This document shows positions 9,553 to 18,680 of a stretch of 64,000 nucleotides of DNA, one piece after another. Under the pieces are notes generated by a model. That model saw only the letters and a list, made by a program, of their open reading frames with translations. It was not told the DNA's origin and ran no database searches. Source of the stretch: JADFAK01 sp047615865 (GTDB taxonomy: Bacteria; Bacteroidota; Bacteroidia; Flavobacteriales_D; Sanyastnellaceae). The stretch's first letter is position 1, and each line of letters begins with the position of its first letter. A program made the translations under genes and the position numbers. The stretch lies in contig JBLHIB010000002.1 in assembly GCA_047615865.1 (NCBI GenBank), positions 17,791-81,790 on the forward strand. The letters are read 5' to 3'.

Positions 9553-12500
9553 ATGAATTTTAAGAACGTTTCACTTTTCGCCTTCCTACTTGCACTAATT
9601 AGCGTGCAAAGCTATGCACAGAGCGAAAGCCCTTGCGCCTCTGAAACAATTTACCAAGATCTGATTCAGAATGATCAAGTATTCTCTAGAAGTATGTTCT
9701 ATCTGAATCAGCGGCTCTCAGAAATGTCTCATGACAACGAGTTTCGAGCGAGCGAAGAAATATATACAGTGCCTACAGTGGTCCACATTATACACGAAGG
9801 AGAAGGCATCGGTCAGTCCAGTAATATCACCGATGAGCAGATACTTAGCGCTATAGCCGCTCTCAATGAGGACTTTCGGAAAATAGCTGGAAGTAATGGC
9901 GACGGAGAAGGCGTTGATGTGGGGCTAGAGTTTTGCCTCGCTTCCCGTGACCCTTATGGAAACCCATCTACCGGTATCGTCCGAGTCGATGGATCTACGG
10001 TTGCAAATTATGCCGACATGGGAATTGAAGCCTCTGGTGGCGTCGGTGCAAATGAAGCAACGGTCAAAGGACTTTCAACATGGCCTCGAGAAGAGTACAT
10101 GAATATTTGGGTAGTCAATGAAATTGAAAATAATGATGCTGGTGGCGGCATCCAAGGTTTTGCTTATTTCCCATTCAACAACCCCTTGGATGGGATTTGT
10201 GTTTTGTACAACGCATTTGGTACAGTCGGAAATCTGAAATCCAATACGGATATGGGCCGAACACTTACCCATGAAGTAGGCCACTTCCTCGGTCTATACC
10301 ATACTTTTCATGATACCAATGATTGTGATGGCGAAAGCAACTGTGACTCTCAAGGTGATCGAGTTTGTGATACACCTGCCACTCCGCTATCTTCTGTTTG
10401 CTCTGCGCCTGCATGCGGCATCCAGCAGGTAGAAAACTACATGGATTATACTTCAGAGACATGTCGTAACATGTTCACCGATGGACAAAAATCGAGAATG
10501 CGTGCGACCCTATTGAGCGACCGTCAAACGATTATAGATTCATTTGGCTGTATTCCTGTAACGGATTACGACGCTGGAATCGCATCCATAGAGTTTCCGG
10601 GACTATCAATTTGTAGTTCTGCTTTCGAACCAGAAATCATTCTTACAAATTATGGAAGTGAAACGCTCACATCTGTAGATGTAACATACCAAATTGACAA
10701 CGGGCCTTCTCAAAGTTATAGCTGGACTGGTAGTTTGGGACAAGGTCTGTCTGAAAATGTAAACCTTCCCACCATTTCGGGCGCAACAGGCATTCGCAAT
10801 ATCAGCATCACTTGCGCTTCACCAAATGGTGTGAATGATGAGAACTCAGGAAATAATTCAATTGACAAGACATTTGAGATTTCAAGCGGAGAAGCGCTCC
10901 AGTTAGAAATCAACATCGACTATTTTGGAACTGAGACCACTTGGATGGTTCACGACGAAGAGGGAGCTGTTGTCTCGACTGGCGGTCCATATATCAACAA
11001 TGCACAAGGAACCATATACAATGAATCAATTTGTGTCAGCGGAGGCTGCTATGAACTCACGATGTTTGACAGTTATGGCGACGGAATGAGTTTCCTAACT
11101 GGTTCCTACGCTTTGTATGACGGCGCGGGCGACCTCGTAGCAGAAGGAACAGGTAATTTCGGTCCTGAGGTAACCCACAGCTTTTGTGTAGATGAGGTTA
11201 TTTCAAATGATCCTCCTTCGGCAAATTTCAACTCATCGTCAGATACCGCATGCTCTGGCGGCCAATTGGATTTTTATGACGCTAGCGCAAATGGCCCAAC
11301 TACATGGGCTTGGACTTTCGAGGCTGGAATCCCAGCTTCTTCGAGCAATGCATCACCTCAAAATATTACATATAACAGTGCTGGAACTTATGATGTCACG
11401 CTCGTCGTAACCAACGACGGAGGATCAGACACCTTTACCTCAAGCGTTACAGTAGCTTCTGGACCATCGGTAGCCATGTCTTCATCAAGCATCTCATGCC
11501 ATGATGGAAATGATGGTTCGATCACTGCCAATGTAACAGGATCAGGTCCTTACGACTACAATTGGAGCAGTGGAGGTTCTTCTCAGACAGCCAATGGTCT
11601 TTCAACAGGAAATTATTCTGTTATGGTAATAGACGACAACGGATGTATAAGCCAAGCCAGCCTATTCATGTCCAATCCTAACGACATGAACTTGTCGTTG
11701 ATTGTCGAAGACCCTCTTTGTTTTGGAAGTGAAGATGGCAGTATTCAAGCAAATGCTTCAGATGGCAGCGGCGGATATTCATATGTCTGGAATAACGGTG
11801 ACAATGATTCAAATGCCAATGACCTTGCTGGAGGCGCTTACTCCGTCGTCGTCACGGATGCCAATGGTTGCACAAAAACTGCATCAGCTTCACTAGACAA
11901 CCCTTTAGATATCCAATTGACTGTATCAAGCGAACCTACATCTTGCCCCGGTTTTGGAGATGGCAGCGTATTGGCCAATGCCTCTGGCGGTGCAGGTGGA
12001 TTCACATATGCTTGGAGCAATGGCCTCAGTATAAATGAAATTGAAGGACTACCTGCAGCCAATTATAGTATTGTAGTAACTGATAGCAATGGCTGCACAA
12101 GAAACAGCGCAATAGCTATTGAATCTCCAGAAGAAATTGAAGTGCAATTGTTTGACTTCGACATTGCCTGCGGCGGGAGCTTAGGCTCGGCCAATATAGA
12201 CCCAATTGGGGGAACCGGAGCTCTTACGATAGCATGGAGCTCGGGGGATTCGGGAATGGCTATTGACCAACTCGAGCCAGGGAATTATTCTGTGACAATC
12301 ACGGATGCCAATGAATGCGCAATATCAGAGTCCTTTGAAATCACCTCCAGTGATGCTTTGAGTATCCAGTTAACCGTTGATGAAATCACGTGTAATAATG
12401 CGTCCAATGGCTCAATATTGGCTAGCGCAAATGGGGGCTCAGGATCCTATACTTACGACTGGAACCAAGGATCTACGGAGGATGAGATAACCAATCTTAC

Positions 12501-13902
12501 TCCAGGAACTTATACCGTCAATGTACAAGATACAGAAGGCTGTCCAGGTGAGGCTTCTATTACCATAGACCAACCAGACGCTATTTCTGTCGTTTTGTTT
12601 AAAACAGACATTTCATGCCACGGAATAGATGATGGTGCGATCTCGTCAACCATCAATGGCGGAACAACACCTTATGAATACCATTGGAATAACAACAGCG
12701 CTGAACCAAATCTTGTCGGACTCACGCAAGGAAACTATGCGCTAGGAGTATCTGATATTTACGGTTGTGAAAAATCAGCTTCCATAAGTGTAGTCGAACC
12801 ATCTGAACTTGTCATCTCTCTTGATCTTCTGGCAAATGAAACCTGCGAAGGCAATGACGCCTCAGCAATCGTTAATATTATGGGTGGAACTCCAGATTAT
12901 CAAATCTTCTGGACCAACGGATCCATCTTCCAACAAAACGATGAGTTGTCAGCTGGAAACTATTCTGTCACAATCACAGATGGCAATGGATGCGTAGTAT
13001 CGGAAACGATGAACATCGTGCACGACTGCGAGACGGCTGCGCCAACGACGATGCTTTCTGCCGATTACTGCGGATCAATGGGATTGACTTTGGACAATTA
13101 TATCTCCTGCGACCCAATTGAAAACGCAGAAATGTACCAATGGAAATTTGAAAATTCTTCAATAGGAATGTGGCAGGAAGAAATATCACTGGGCAATAAC
13201 ACTACATTTTATCTTTCGGAAGTTTCTTCTATCGTTTATGGCATAACAATCAATGTATCCCTCAAAACCTTAGTTGATGGGACATGGTCTACTTACGGTG
13301 AAGTATGCCAAATAACCATGGCGGAAGATATTCCAATCACGCAGCTCGTCTCGAGTGATTGCGGAATGGAAGGTGCCACTCCCGGGACAATAATCATGTG
13401 CGATCCAATTGCAGGTGCCTATGCCTATGAATGGAAGTTTAGCGCCAATGATTTCGAAAATACTTTCACGACTTATATGAATAGCATCTCGCTCATATCT
13501 GATATGATGATGTCCGATTTGACTGAATATAATGTTGCTGTTAGAACTCAAATTGGAGACAACTGGAGCGAATGGGGAAGCGTTTGTACGGTCTCTATAG
13601 ACTTTGGAACATTTGTTGAAGAAGGCAATAACGAAGGAACCAATTTGCAGATATTCCCGAACCCGAACAACGGAGAAAAAATATCCATAGAAATAAGTAA
13701 CCCTGGACAGGGAGTTGACGTAATAGTGCTTGAACTATTTAATGCCTCTGGTCAATTGGTTGATACAATTGCGATTCCAACTGATTCAAGCGGCTACTTG
13801 AAAACAACTTACACATTTGAAAACAAACTGTCAGCAGGAATGTACTTTATCAAGTATTGGCTTAATGACAGAGCCCTCGAGAAAAAGATAATAGTCAGAT
13901 GA
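9553..13902 (+). CDS. Secreted M43 (cytophagalysin-like) metalloprotease with PKD and seven SprB repeats, T9SS type A
   Basis: 1449 residues from ATG 9553, chosen because MNFKNVSLFAFLLALISVQS is a good signal peptide; an in-frame start at 9520 would only add 11 residues. Residues about 70-330 are an M43/pappalysin-type catalytic domain: HEVGHFLGLYHTF near residue 240, the Met-turn region NYMDYTSETC, and paired cysteines. Residues about 445-550 hold a DSYGDG module and about 560-636 a PKD domain. Seven SprB-like repeats of about 74 residues follow (645-1155; SISCHDGNDGSI, PLCFGSEDGSI, ISCHGIDDGAI). Two repeated beta domains (LSADYCG... and LVSSDCG...) precede a type A sorting domain (IFPNPNNGEKISIE). 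Predicted surface-bound or released protease. Single gene ending at a strong terminator. Confidence 0.92.
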   Translation: MNFKNVSLFAFLLALISVQSYAQSESPCASETIYQDLIQNDQVFSRSMFYLNQRLSEMSHDNEFRASEEIYTVPTVVHIIHEGEGIGQSSNITDEQILSAIAALNEDFRKIAGSNGDGEGVDVGLEFCLASRDPYGNPSTGIVRVDGSTVANYADMGIEASGGVGANEATVKGLSTWPREEYMNIWVVNEIENNDAGGGIQGFAYFPFNNPLDGICVLYNAFGTVGNLKSNTDMGRTLTHEVGHFLGLYHTFHDTNDCDGESNCDSQGDRVCDTPATPLSSVCSAPACGIQQVENYMDYTSETCRNMFTDGQKSRMRATLLSDRQTIIDSFGCIPVTDYDAGIASIEFPGLSICSSAFEPEIILTNYGSETLTSVDVTYQIDNGPSQSYSWTGSLGQGLSENVNLPTISGATGIRNISITCASPNGVNDENSGNNSIDKTFEISSGEALQLEINIDYFGTETTWMVHDEEGAVVSTGGPYINNAQGTIYNESICVSGGCYELTMFDSYGDGMSFLTGSYALYDGAGDLVAEGTGNFGPEVTHSFCVDEVISNDPPSANFNSSSDTACSGGQLDFYDASANGPTTWAWTFEAGIPASSSNASPQNITYNSAGTYDVTLVVTNDGGSDTFTSSVTVASGPSVAMSSSSISCHDGNDGSITANVTGSGPYDYNWSSGGSSQTANGLSTGNYSVMVIDDNGCISQASLFMSNPNDMNLSLIVEDPLCFGSEDGSIQANASDGSGGYSYVWNNGDNDSNANDLAGGAYSVVVTDANGCTKTASASLDNPLDIQLTVSSEPTSCPGFGDGSVLANASGGAGGFTYAWSNGLSINEIEGLPAANYSIVVTDSNGCTRNSAIAIESPEEIEVQLFDFDIACGGSLGSANIDPIGGTGALTIAWSSGDSGMAIDQLEPGNYSVTITDANECAISESFEITSSDALSIQLTVDEITCNNASNGSILASANGGSGSYTYDWNQGSTEDEITNLTPGTYTVNVQDTEGCPGEASITIDQPDAISVVLFKTDISCHGIDDGAISSTINGGTTPYEYHWNNNSAEPNLVGLTQGNYALGVSDIYGCEKSASISVVEPSELVISLDLLANETCEGNDASAIVNIMGGTPDYQIFWTNGSIFQQNDELSAGNYSVTITDGNGCVVSETMNIVHDCETAAPTTMLSADYCGSMGLTLDNYISCDPIENAEMYQWKFENSSIGMWQEEISLGNNTTFYLSEVSSIVYGITINVSLKTLVDGTWSTYGEVCQITMAEDIPITQLVSSDCGMEGATPGTIIMCDPIAGAYAYEWKFSANDFENTFTTYMNSISLISDMMMSDLTEYNVAVRTQIGDNWSEWGSVCTVSIDFGTFVEEGNNEGTNLQIFPNPNNGEKISIEISNPGQGVDVIVLELFNASGQLVDTIAIPTDSSGYLKTTYTFENKLSAGMYFIKYWLNDRALEKKIIVR

Positions 13903-13938
13903 TATAGGGTGGAGACCAATTAACTTTGGTCAACAAGA

Positions 13939-13980
13939 AAGCCTTGCAATCCTTACGGAGAGCAAGGCTTTCATTTTTTT
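13939..13980. terminator. Intrinsic terminator between convergent genes
   Basis: AAGCCTTGC (13939-13947) pairs with GCAAGGCTT (13962-13970), followed by TCATTTTTTT. It serves the metalloprotease gene and may work weakly for the convergent gene. Confidence 0.85.
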
Positions 13981-14000
13981 AATACTTTGGCATTTGTCTT

Positions 14001-15026
14001 TTATTGAGCGCTCGCAATCGGATAGTAAACATGGGTTACCCACTTGGATGTGTCTGGCTCATTCCTAGGACCAGCGATATACATCTCGTAAGGCGCGCCA
14101 ATTACTTGGAGTTGCTCGCAAGCAATAAATGTATCCATTGCCTCCCACGTTTCATTGGACGTATCATAAGAGCCCAAGTGCTTGCCCAATAGATAATCTC
14201 CGGCAACTAGTATTCCATCACTCAAGCCTTCAGGTGCTTCTTGCTCCCCAACGACAGGTATTGCAAATTCCATATCTGCTTCATAAGTCGTTTCGTCAAA
14301 CATATGGTAAATCGCAAAAGGCATAGAAGTCGTGTCCATTTGAACATCGTTCGTAAGCATGTGCAGCATAATCTCGGCATAATTCGCTGCATAAATCTCT
14401 GGAGAAATATCATCCACCTTCAAATGTGCCGCTTTACCTAAATAGTAAAGATTCCCGTTCTGGACAATCTCTGGTGAGAAATCAGATTTTGGCATGGCCT
14501 CAACAATTCCTTTCAAATTTTCAAGGCCTATTTGAAAGTCGGGACCTACAGCCTCATCCATAGGCATAATCAAAGGCATAAAAGTCATTGGAAATTTAAA
14601 CTCTCCAAAGAATCCCCAAGAAACTTTGACTCCTTCATCTACTTTGTCTAAAGTGACATATCCATCTGATTCAGATTCAAAAGGTCTAGTAAAATTCAGA
14701 TGGTATTCCATCTTCGTTTCCGATAGCCCTGTGCAGGTCATCATACCTGCTCCTACATCATCGCTGGCGCTCTCCCATGTGTAACTGCTTCCTACAGTTC
14801 CCAATTCACCGCTGTACGTGTACACAATATCACTCGCTTTTTCGTTCCATGGGCTCCATACATTCCATTTTTCCCAATTCGTAGTCTGATCATATACATC
14901 ACCGTAACATCCATCGATTACAACAGACCTTTCAACTTCGTACGAACCATCAGCTGTTAGCCCCACAATGACGAAGACCGCAACAAGAATAGCACCGATT
15001 GCGAGTAAAACTTTCAGAAATTTCAT
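14001..15026 (-). CDS. Membrane-anchored SRPBCC (START-like) plus GyrI-like ligand-binding protein
   Basis: 341 residues. Residues 5-25 form a hydrophobic anchor or uncleaved signal (LLAIGAILVAVFVIVGLTA). Residues about 30-175 match the polyketide cyclase/START-like SRPBCC family (YEVERSVVIDGCYGDVYDQTTNWEKWNVWSPW). Residues about 185-341 match GyrI-like small-molecule-binding domains (AIYHMFDETTYEADMEFAIPV ... GPYEMYIAGP-like ending). Both domains bind hydrophobic or cationic small molecules. The combination suggests a ligand-binding protein facing the periplasm or membrane; no DNA-binding part is present. Divergent from the DUF819 gene. Confidence 0.82.
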   Translation of the reverse strand: MKFLKVLLAIGAILVAVFVIVGLTADGSYEVERSVVIDGCYGDVYDQTTNWEKWNVWSPWNEKASDIVYTYSGELGTVGSSYTWESASDDVGAGMMTCTGLSETKMEYHLNFTRPFESESDGYVTLDKVDEGVKVSWGFFGEFKFPMTFMPLIMPMDEAVGPDFQIGLENLKGIVEAMPKSDFSPEIVQNGNLYYLGKAAHLKVDDISPEIYAANYAEIMLHMLTNDVQMDTTSMPFAIYHMFDETTYEADMEFAIPVVGEQEAPEGLSDGILVAGDYLLGKHLGSYDTSNETWEAMDTFIACEQLQVIGAPYEMYIAGPRNEPDTSKWVTHVYYPIASAQ

Positions 15027-15071
15027 GAGCAGGTGGTATTGGTTATTAAATGATTTGGAGTAGGTTCAAGT

Positions 15072-15079
15072 CAAATGTA
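15072..15079 (-). promoter_or_regulatory. Possible -7 element (TACATTTG) for the SRPBCC/GyrI gene
   Basis: The minus strand reads TACATTTG, matching TAnnTTTG, 45 bases before the ATG at 15026. No clear -33 box was seen. Confidence 0.35.
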
Positions 15080-15130
15080 AATAAATTTTACTTGTTTAGC
15101 AGTTCGAGCAAAAAGCCAAGCCCCAAGACC

Positions 15131-16420
15131 ATGGAAAACACAGCATTAATTACCAATGACGCAGTAGTATTAGGAATGTTGCTGTCAATTCTGGCCCTTG
15201 TATTTATTACCTCTTCAAGTAAAAAACCAGCTTTTCAAAAATTCTACAAATATGTTCCTGCCTTACTCCTGTGCTATTTCTTGCCGGCATTGCTGAATAC
15301 TTTTGGAATTGTAAATGGGCATGAAAGCAAACTCTACTTTGTGGCTTCCCGTTATTTACTGCCTGCCAGTTTGGTTCTATTGTGCCTCAGTGTTGACATG
15401 AAAGGGATTCTAAATCTAGGTCCCAAAGCGCTCATTATGTTCTTCACAGCAACAATCGGAATTGTAATTGGAGGCCCCACGGCTCTTTGGATCATCAGTT
15501 TCATTCATCCCGATGTGCTCGGCGGTGATGCGGTAGATGCTTTTTGGCGTGGACTCTCAACTATCTCAGGAAGTTGGATTGGTGGTGGTGCCAATCAAAC
15601 TGCTTTGAAGGAAATATCCGAAACAACGGAGACACAGTTTTCAATCATGCTTTTGGTCGACGTATTCGTAGCCAATATTTGGATGGCCTTCCTTCTAGTA
15701 GGAGCCGGCATGAGTAAAAAGCTAGACAAAATATTGAAAGCCGATTCTACAGCGATCGACGAACTCACATCTAAAGTTGAAAATTACCAAGCTGGTATAG
15801 CTCGAGTGCCGTCGTTCAATGATTTAATCATTATGCTCACGATCGCTTTCGGTTGTGTGGCCATTGGTCATTTTGCTGCCGATTTACTAGCCCCGCTATT
15901 TGGTGACTACATTGAAGGCGTGCGACTGGCAAATCCTGATTCTGCCATTGTCTACCTAAGTTCTTTGGGCAAACAATTCTTTTGGTTGGTCCTCCTTGCT
16001 ACTATTCTTGGTGTTGGACTGTCATTTACGAAGCTCAGAAAGTATGAAGGTGCTGGTGCATCAAAACTAGGTAGCGTCTTTCTTTATATTTTGGTAGCAT
16101 CAATTGGACTGCATATTGACTTCGAAGAGGTAATTAACAAATGGCAAGACATACAATGGGTCATCTACATTGGCTTCATTTGGATGTTTGTCCACATCGT
16201 AACTCTCCTCATTGTCGCCAAAGTCATCAAGGCGCCATTCTTCTTTGTGGCTGTTGGCAGCCAAGCCAATGTTGGAGGTGCAGCTTCTGCGCCAATTGTT
16301 GCCTCAGCATTTAGTCCGGCCCTCGCTCCTGTTGGAGTTTTGTTAGCTGTTCTAGGATATGCCATTGGAACAATAGGCGCGATCGTATGCATGGAGCTCA
16401 TGCATGCCATTTCAATGTAA
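15131..16420 (+). CDS. DUF819 family membrane protein
   Basis: 429 residues from ATG 15131 (MENTALITNDAVVLGMLL). A frame extension to 15050 exists but encodes a polar, Ser/Lys-rich stretch unlike the family. About ten membrane helices cover the protein. Conserved DUF819 (YjcL-like) features include the block GGPTALWI, the central STISGSWIGGGANQTALKE segment and the C-terminal VGSQANVGGAASAPIVA. These resemble ion-coupled transporter folds, but the substrate is unknown. It is divergent from the SRPBCC/GyrI gene. No partner transporter subunits are nearby. Confidence 0.9.
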   Translation: MENTALITNDAVVLGMLLSILALVFITSSSKKPAFQKFYKYVPALLLCYFLPALLNTFGIVNGHESKLYFVASRYLLPASLVLLCLSVDMKGILNLGPKALIMFFTATIGIVIGGPTALWIISFIHPDVLGGDAVDAFWRGLSTISGSWIGGGANQTALKEISETTETQFSIMLLVDVFVANIWMAFLLVGAGMSKKLDKILKADSTAIDELTSKVENYQAGIARVPSFNDLIIMLTIAFGCVAIGHFAADLLAPLFGDYIEGVRLANPDSAIVYLSSLGKQFFWLVLLATILGVGLSFTKLRKYEGAGASKLGSVFLYILVASIGLHIDFEEVINKWQDIQWVIYIGFIWMFVHIVTLLIVAKVIKAPFFFVAVGSQANVGGAASAPIVASAFSPALAPVGVLLAVLGYAIGTIGAIVCMELMHAISM

Positions 16421-16508
16421 GACAAGACTTTTCCGCACATGTAGGAAACCTGAAAAATCTGTTTAAGAATTTTCCGAATTGCTTTATTTCCCCTTTCCGA
16501 AACATTTT

Positions 16509-16546
16509 TGTGTCAGCTTGCGTAATAAAAGCGCATAAATGACACA
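16509..16546 (+). promoter_or_regulatory. Nested inverted repeat spanning a start codon
   Basis: TGTGTCA (16509-16515) pairs with TGACACA (16540-16546), and inside it TGCG (16519-16522) pairs with CGCA (16532-16535). The ATG at 16539 lies within the right arm, and a second in-frame ATG at 16548 lies just outside. The hairpin could reduce translation from the first start. Confidence 0.35.
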
Positions 16547-17006
16547 CATGCGAACTATAACTATTCTACTCTTACTATTGTCGTCTTGGACAATCAATGC
16601 TCAAGATGCAAACCAACAGACTTATTTACTTAGGTCTCTTGTTACAGTTTCCAATGTTGATTTAAAACCAGCTGTTGACTTCCTGCGAACCAGTTTGCCA
16701 GAAGGCAGCTCCTGCATGATCAACAATGTGAAACAAAACATCACAATCATTGACAGCGCAATTGATATTCCATCCCTTATCGACGATTTAAAGGTAAGCG
16801 GATACAGATATGCTTTGGCCAAAGGACCATGCGATGATTTATACAAGGCAGAAATTCAGAAGGAAATCTACATTTCCGAAAAACCTGCAGAATACCGTGC
16901 AGCAATCACCCCCGATTATCTAATATACACTAAAGCCGAATTCGATCATTTTAGTCAGCTTAAGCAGGCGCGAATTATTTTGAGTGACAACACTAAAATT
17001 AAGTGA
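16539..17006 (+). CDS. Small secreted protein of unknown function
   Basis: 155 residues from ATG 16539; MRT at 16548 is an equally good start. A signal peptide ends near WTINAQ. The mature part is a compact alpha/beta sequence with two halves that both resemble the pattern SLVTVSNVDLKPAVDFLR. I do not recognise a family. Its TGA stop overlaps a GTG at 17003 that begins the broken T9SS cargo gene. This is the same tight pairing seen at 18303/18677, suggesting that the small protein once served the downstream cargo (inference). Confidence 0.7.
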   Translation: MTHMRTITILLLLLSSWTINAQDANQQTYLLRSLVTVSNVDLKPAVDFLRTSLPEGSSCMINNVKQNITIIDSAIDIPSLIDDLKVSGYRYALAKGPCDDLYKAEIQKEIYISEKPAEYRAAITPDYLIYTKAEFDHFSQLKQARIILSDNTKIK

Positions 17007-18285
17007 GACAGGCTCGCTTATATCTCGTTTTAGTATTGCTTTTTATGAGTTCAGCTGTATTTGGACAATGTCCAAACGACAACGATTTCTACATTGCCTT
17101 AACGCCGAGCACAAAAGTTGATACCCAAACAGAGAATTGCGCCTAGGGAGGAGACCATATGACGGTAACCGTCGAAACTGGATCATCATACACTTTCATA
17201 TCTTGTGGCACTAGCTGGGTAACATTCTTACCTTGTATGATACAGATGGTAATTTAATCGACTACAACGATGACCAATGCGGATGGCAATCAAAAATTGT
17301 CTGGACTGCAGATTTCGACGGAGTTGTTTTGATTCTTATAAATGAATATTATTGTGATTCGAACAATGATTGTAGAACAATATCCGTAACATGGAATTCG
17401 TCTGCGACAGGTCCTGAAACAAGTGTATCCCCGACAAATGATGCATGCAGTGATGCCATTGCTATCGATTGTGGCGATGCAATTCCAGGATACACCAGCC
17501 TAGCAGATTTTGATTATGCTGAAACTTTTGATTGAGGAGTAGCTATAGAAGCACCAAGTGTGTGGCACTCATTCGAAGGAAGTGATCAATACACCACATT
17601 CAGTGTCTGTGGAGCGGAAAATTACTTATCCTCAACTGTTCGATTCAACTTCCTGTGGACTTATTATATTTCACCGGGGAAGCACGCCCCTCTAAAAATG
17701 AATTAAAATGGGCTACTCCAGCTGAAGTCAATAACTCACATTTTGAAGTTGAACGGAGCAGGGATCTGGATGATTAGGAAGTTATTTCGATCATTCCAGG
17801 AATGGGGCGTGTATACGTCGAAACCGAATACCTTATCAATGATCCAAATCGTCCTTTTGGCACATCTCACTATCGCAAAGCAGCTTGACAACAACGGCGA
17901 ATTCAGCTACTCTGAAATTATTGCACTCGAATACAATACCGCAGTTGAATTGCTATCGTTTTATCCGAATCCAACCAGAACCAATATTAATGTCTCAGTA
18001 AAGGCCTAAGAAACAATCCTAAGGTAGTTTTGGCTTACGAACTTAGCACGTAAAGTGATGGATTTCATGCTCCCTCTGGAGGCCGGAGTGAACTTGTTTG
18101 CTTTTGATAACTCCTCGATTACACCAGGACTTTACACCATTCAAATCAGCAACGACCAGCAGCATTCTCTTTGCACAGAAAAAATATTCAAAAACGTAGC
18201 TACTAGTCATCATTATCAAGACTTAAACTCCTCCTCATATTTTCTTTATCGGACTAATTTTCGTAAATTAGTCTTGCCCAATTAA
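17003..18285 (+). pseudogene. Decayed T9SS type A secreted protein gene
   Basis: The GTG at 17003 opens a signal peptide (VRQARLYLVLVLLFMSSAVFGQ). In-frame stops occur at 17144 (TAG), 17533 (TGA), 17775 (TAG) and 18007 (TAA), and the reading frame shifts near 17222, 17640 and 17880. Across three frames one can still read a continuous relative of the 18677-20413 protein: an N-terminal Cys-rich domain, ATPAEVNNSHFEVERSRDLDD, then LDNNGEFSYSEIIALEYN, FYPNPTRTNIN and GLYTIQIS, the type A sorting domain. The mixture of stops and frameshifts indicates decay rather than recoding. Clustered sequencing error is the alternative. Confidence 0.85.
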
Positions 18286-18302
18286 AACAACGTATTATCG
18301 AA

Positions 18303-18680
18303 ATGCTTTCCGCTACAGTAAAGATATCTTGTTTAATCATTTTAATTTGCTCTGCATGCCTAATAAATGCGCAGTTCAAAGCTGAAATTATGCTCTTGCC
18401 TCAAACTCATTTGAACGAGGTAAAGTTTTCAGAACAATCCAATAATATAATTTTTGAAGAAGAAAGCCTCTCGGCAAATGGTTCAATAGAAATCGAATCA
18501 ACAAGTCCAGCGGAAATTCTTATATTCTTACAACATGAGCCACGCGTTGGTCTTGTCAAGACATTCTTTAGTCTATCAAAGTTCCCGGAGCTTCAAGAGA
18601 GTTTTCGTGCTGTATCATATGATCTCCGCAAGTCAGAATTGATTCTGGAACAACAAGAAAACGGAACCAACACTGAATGA
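18303..18680 (+). CDS. Small secreted protein of unknown function
   Basis: 125 residues. A signal peptide ends near CLINAQ. The mature protein is about 100 residues, acidic and beta-rich, with no family I recognise. The stop overlaps the start of the T9SS cargo gene by four bases (ATGA), implying translational coupling. Organisation matches the 16539/17003 pair, although the two small proteins show no obvious similarity by eye. Confidence 0.7.
   Translation: MLSATVKISCLIILICSACLINAQFKAEIMLLPQTHLNEVKFSEQSNNIIFEEESLSANGSIEIESTSPAEILIFLQHEPRVGLVKTFFSLSKFPELQESFRAVSYDLRKSELILEQQENGTNTE

Noticed and set aside
17003..18285. Stop codon readthrough or altered genetic code
   Set aside because: One stop (17775) sits where relatives have Trp, but the region also has at least three frameshifts and a TAA stop, and neighbouring genes use normal stops. 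Decay explains it better.
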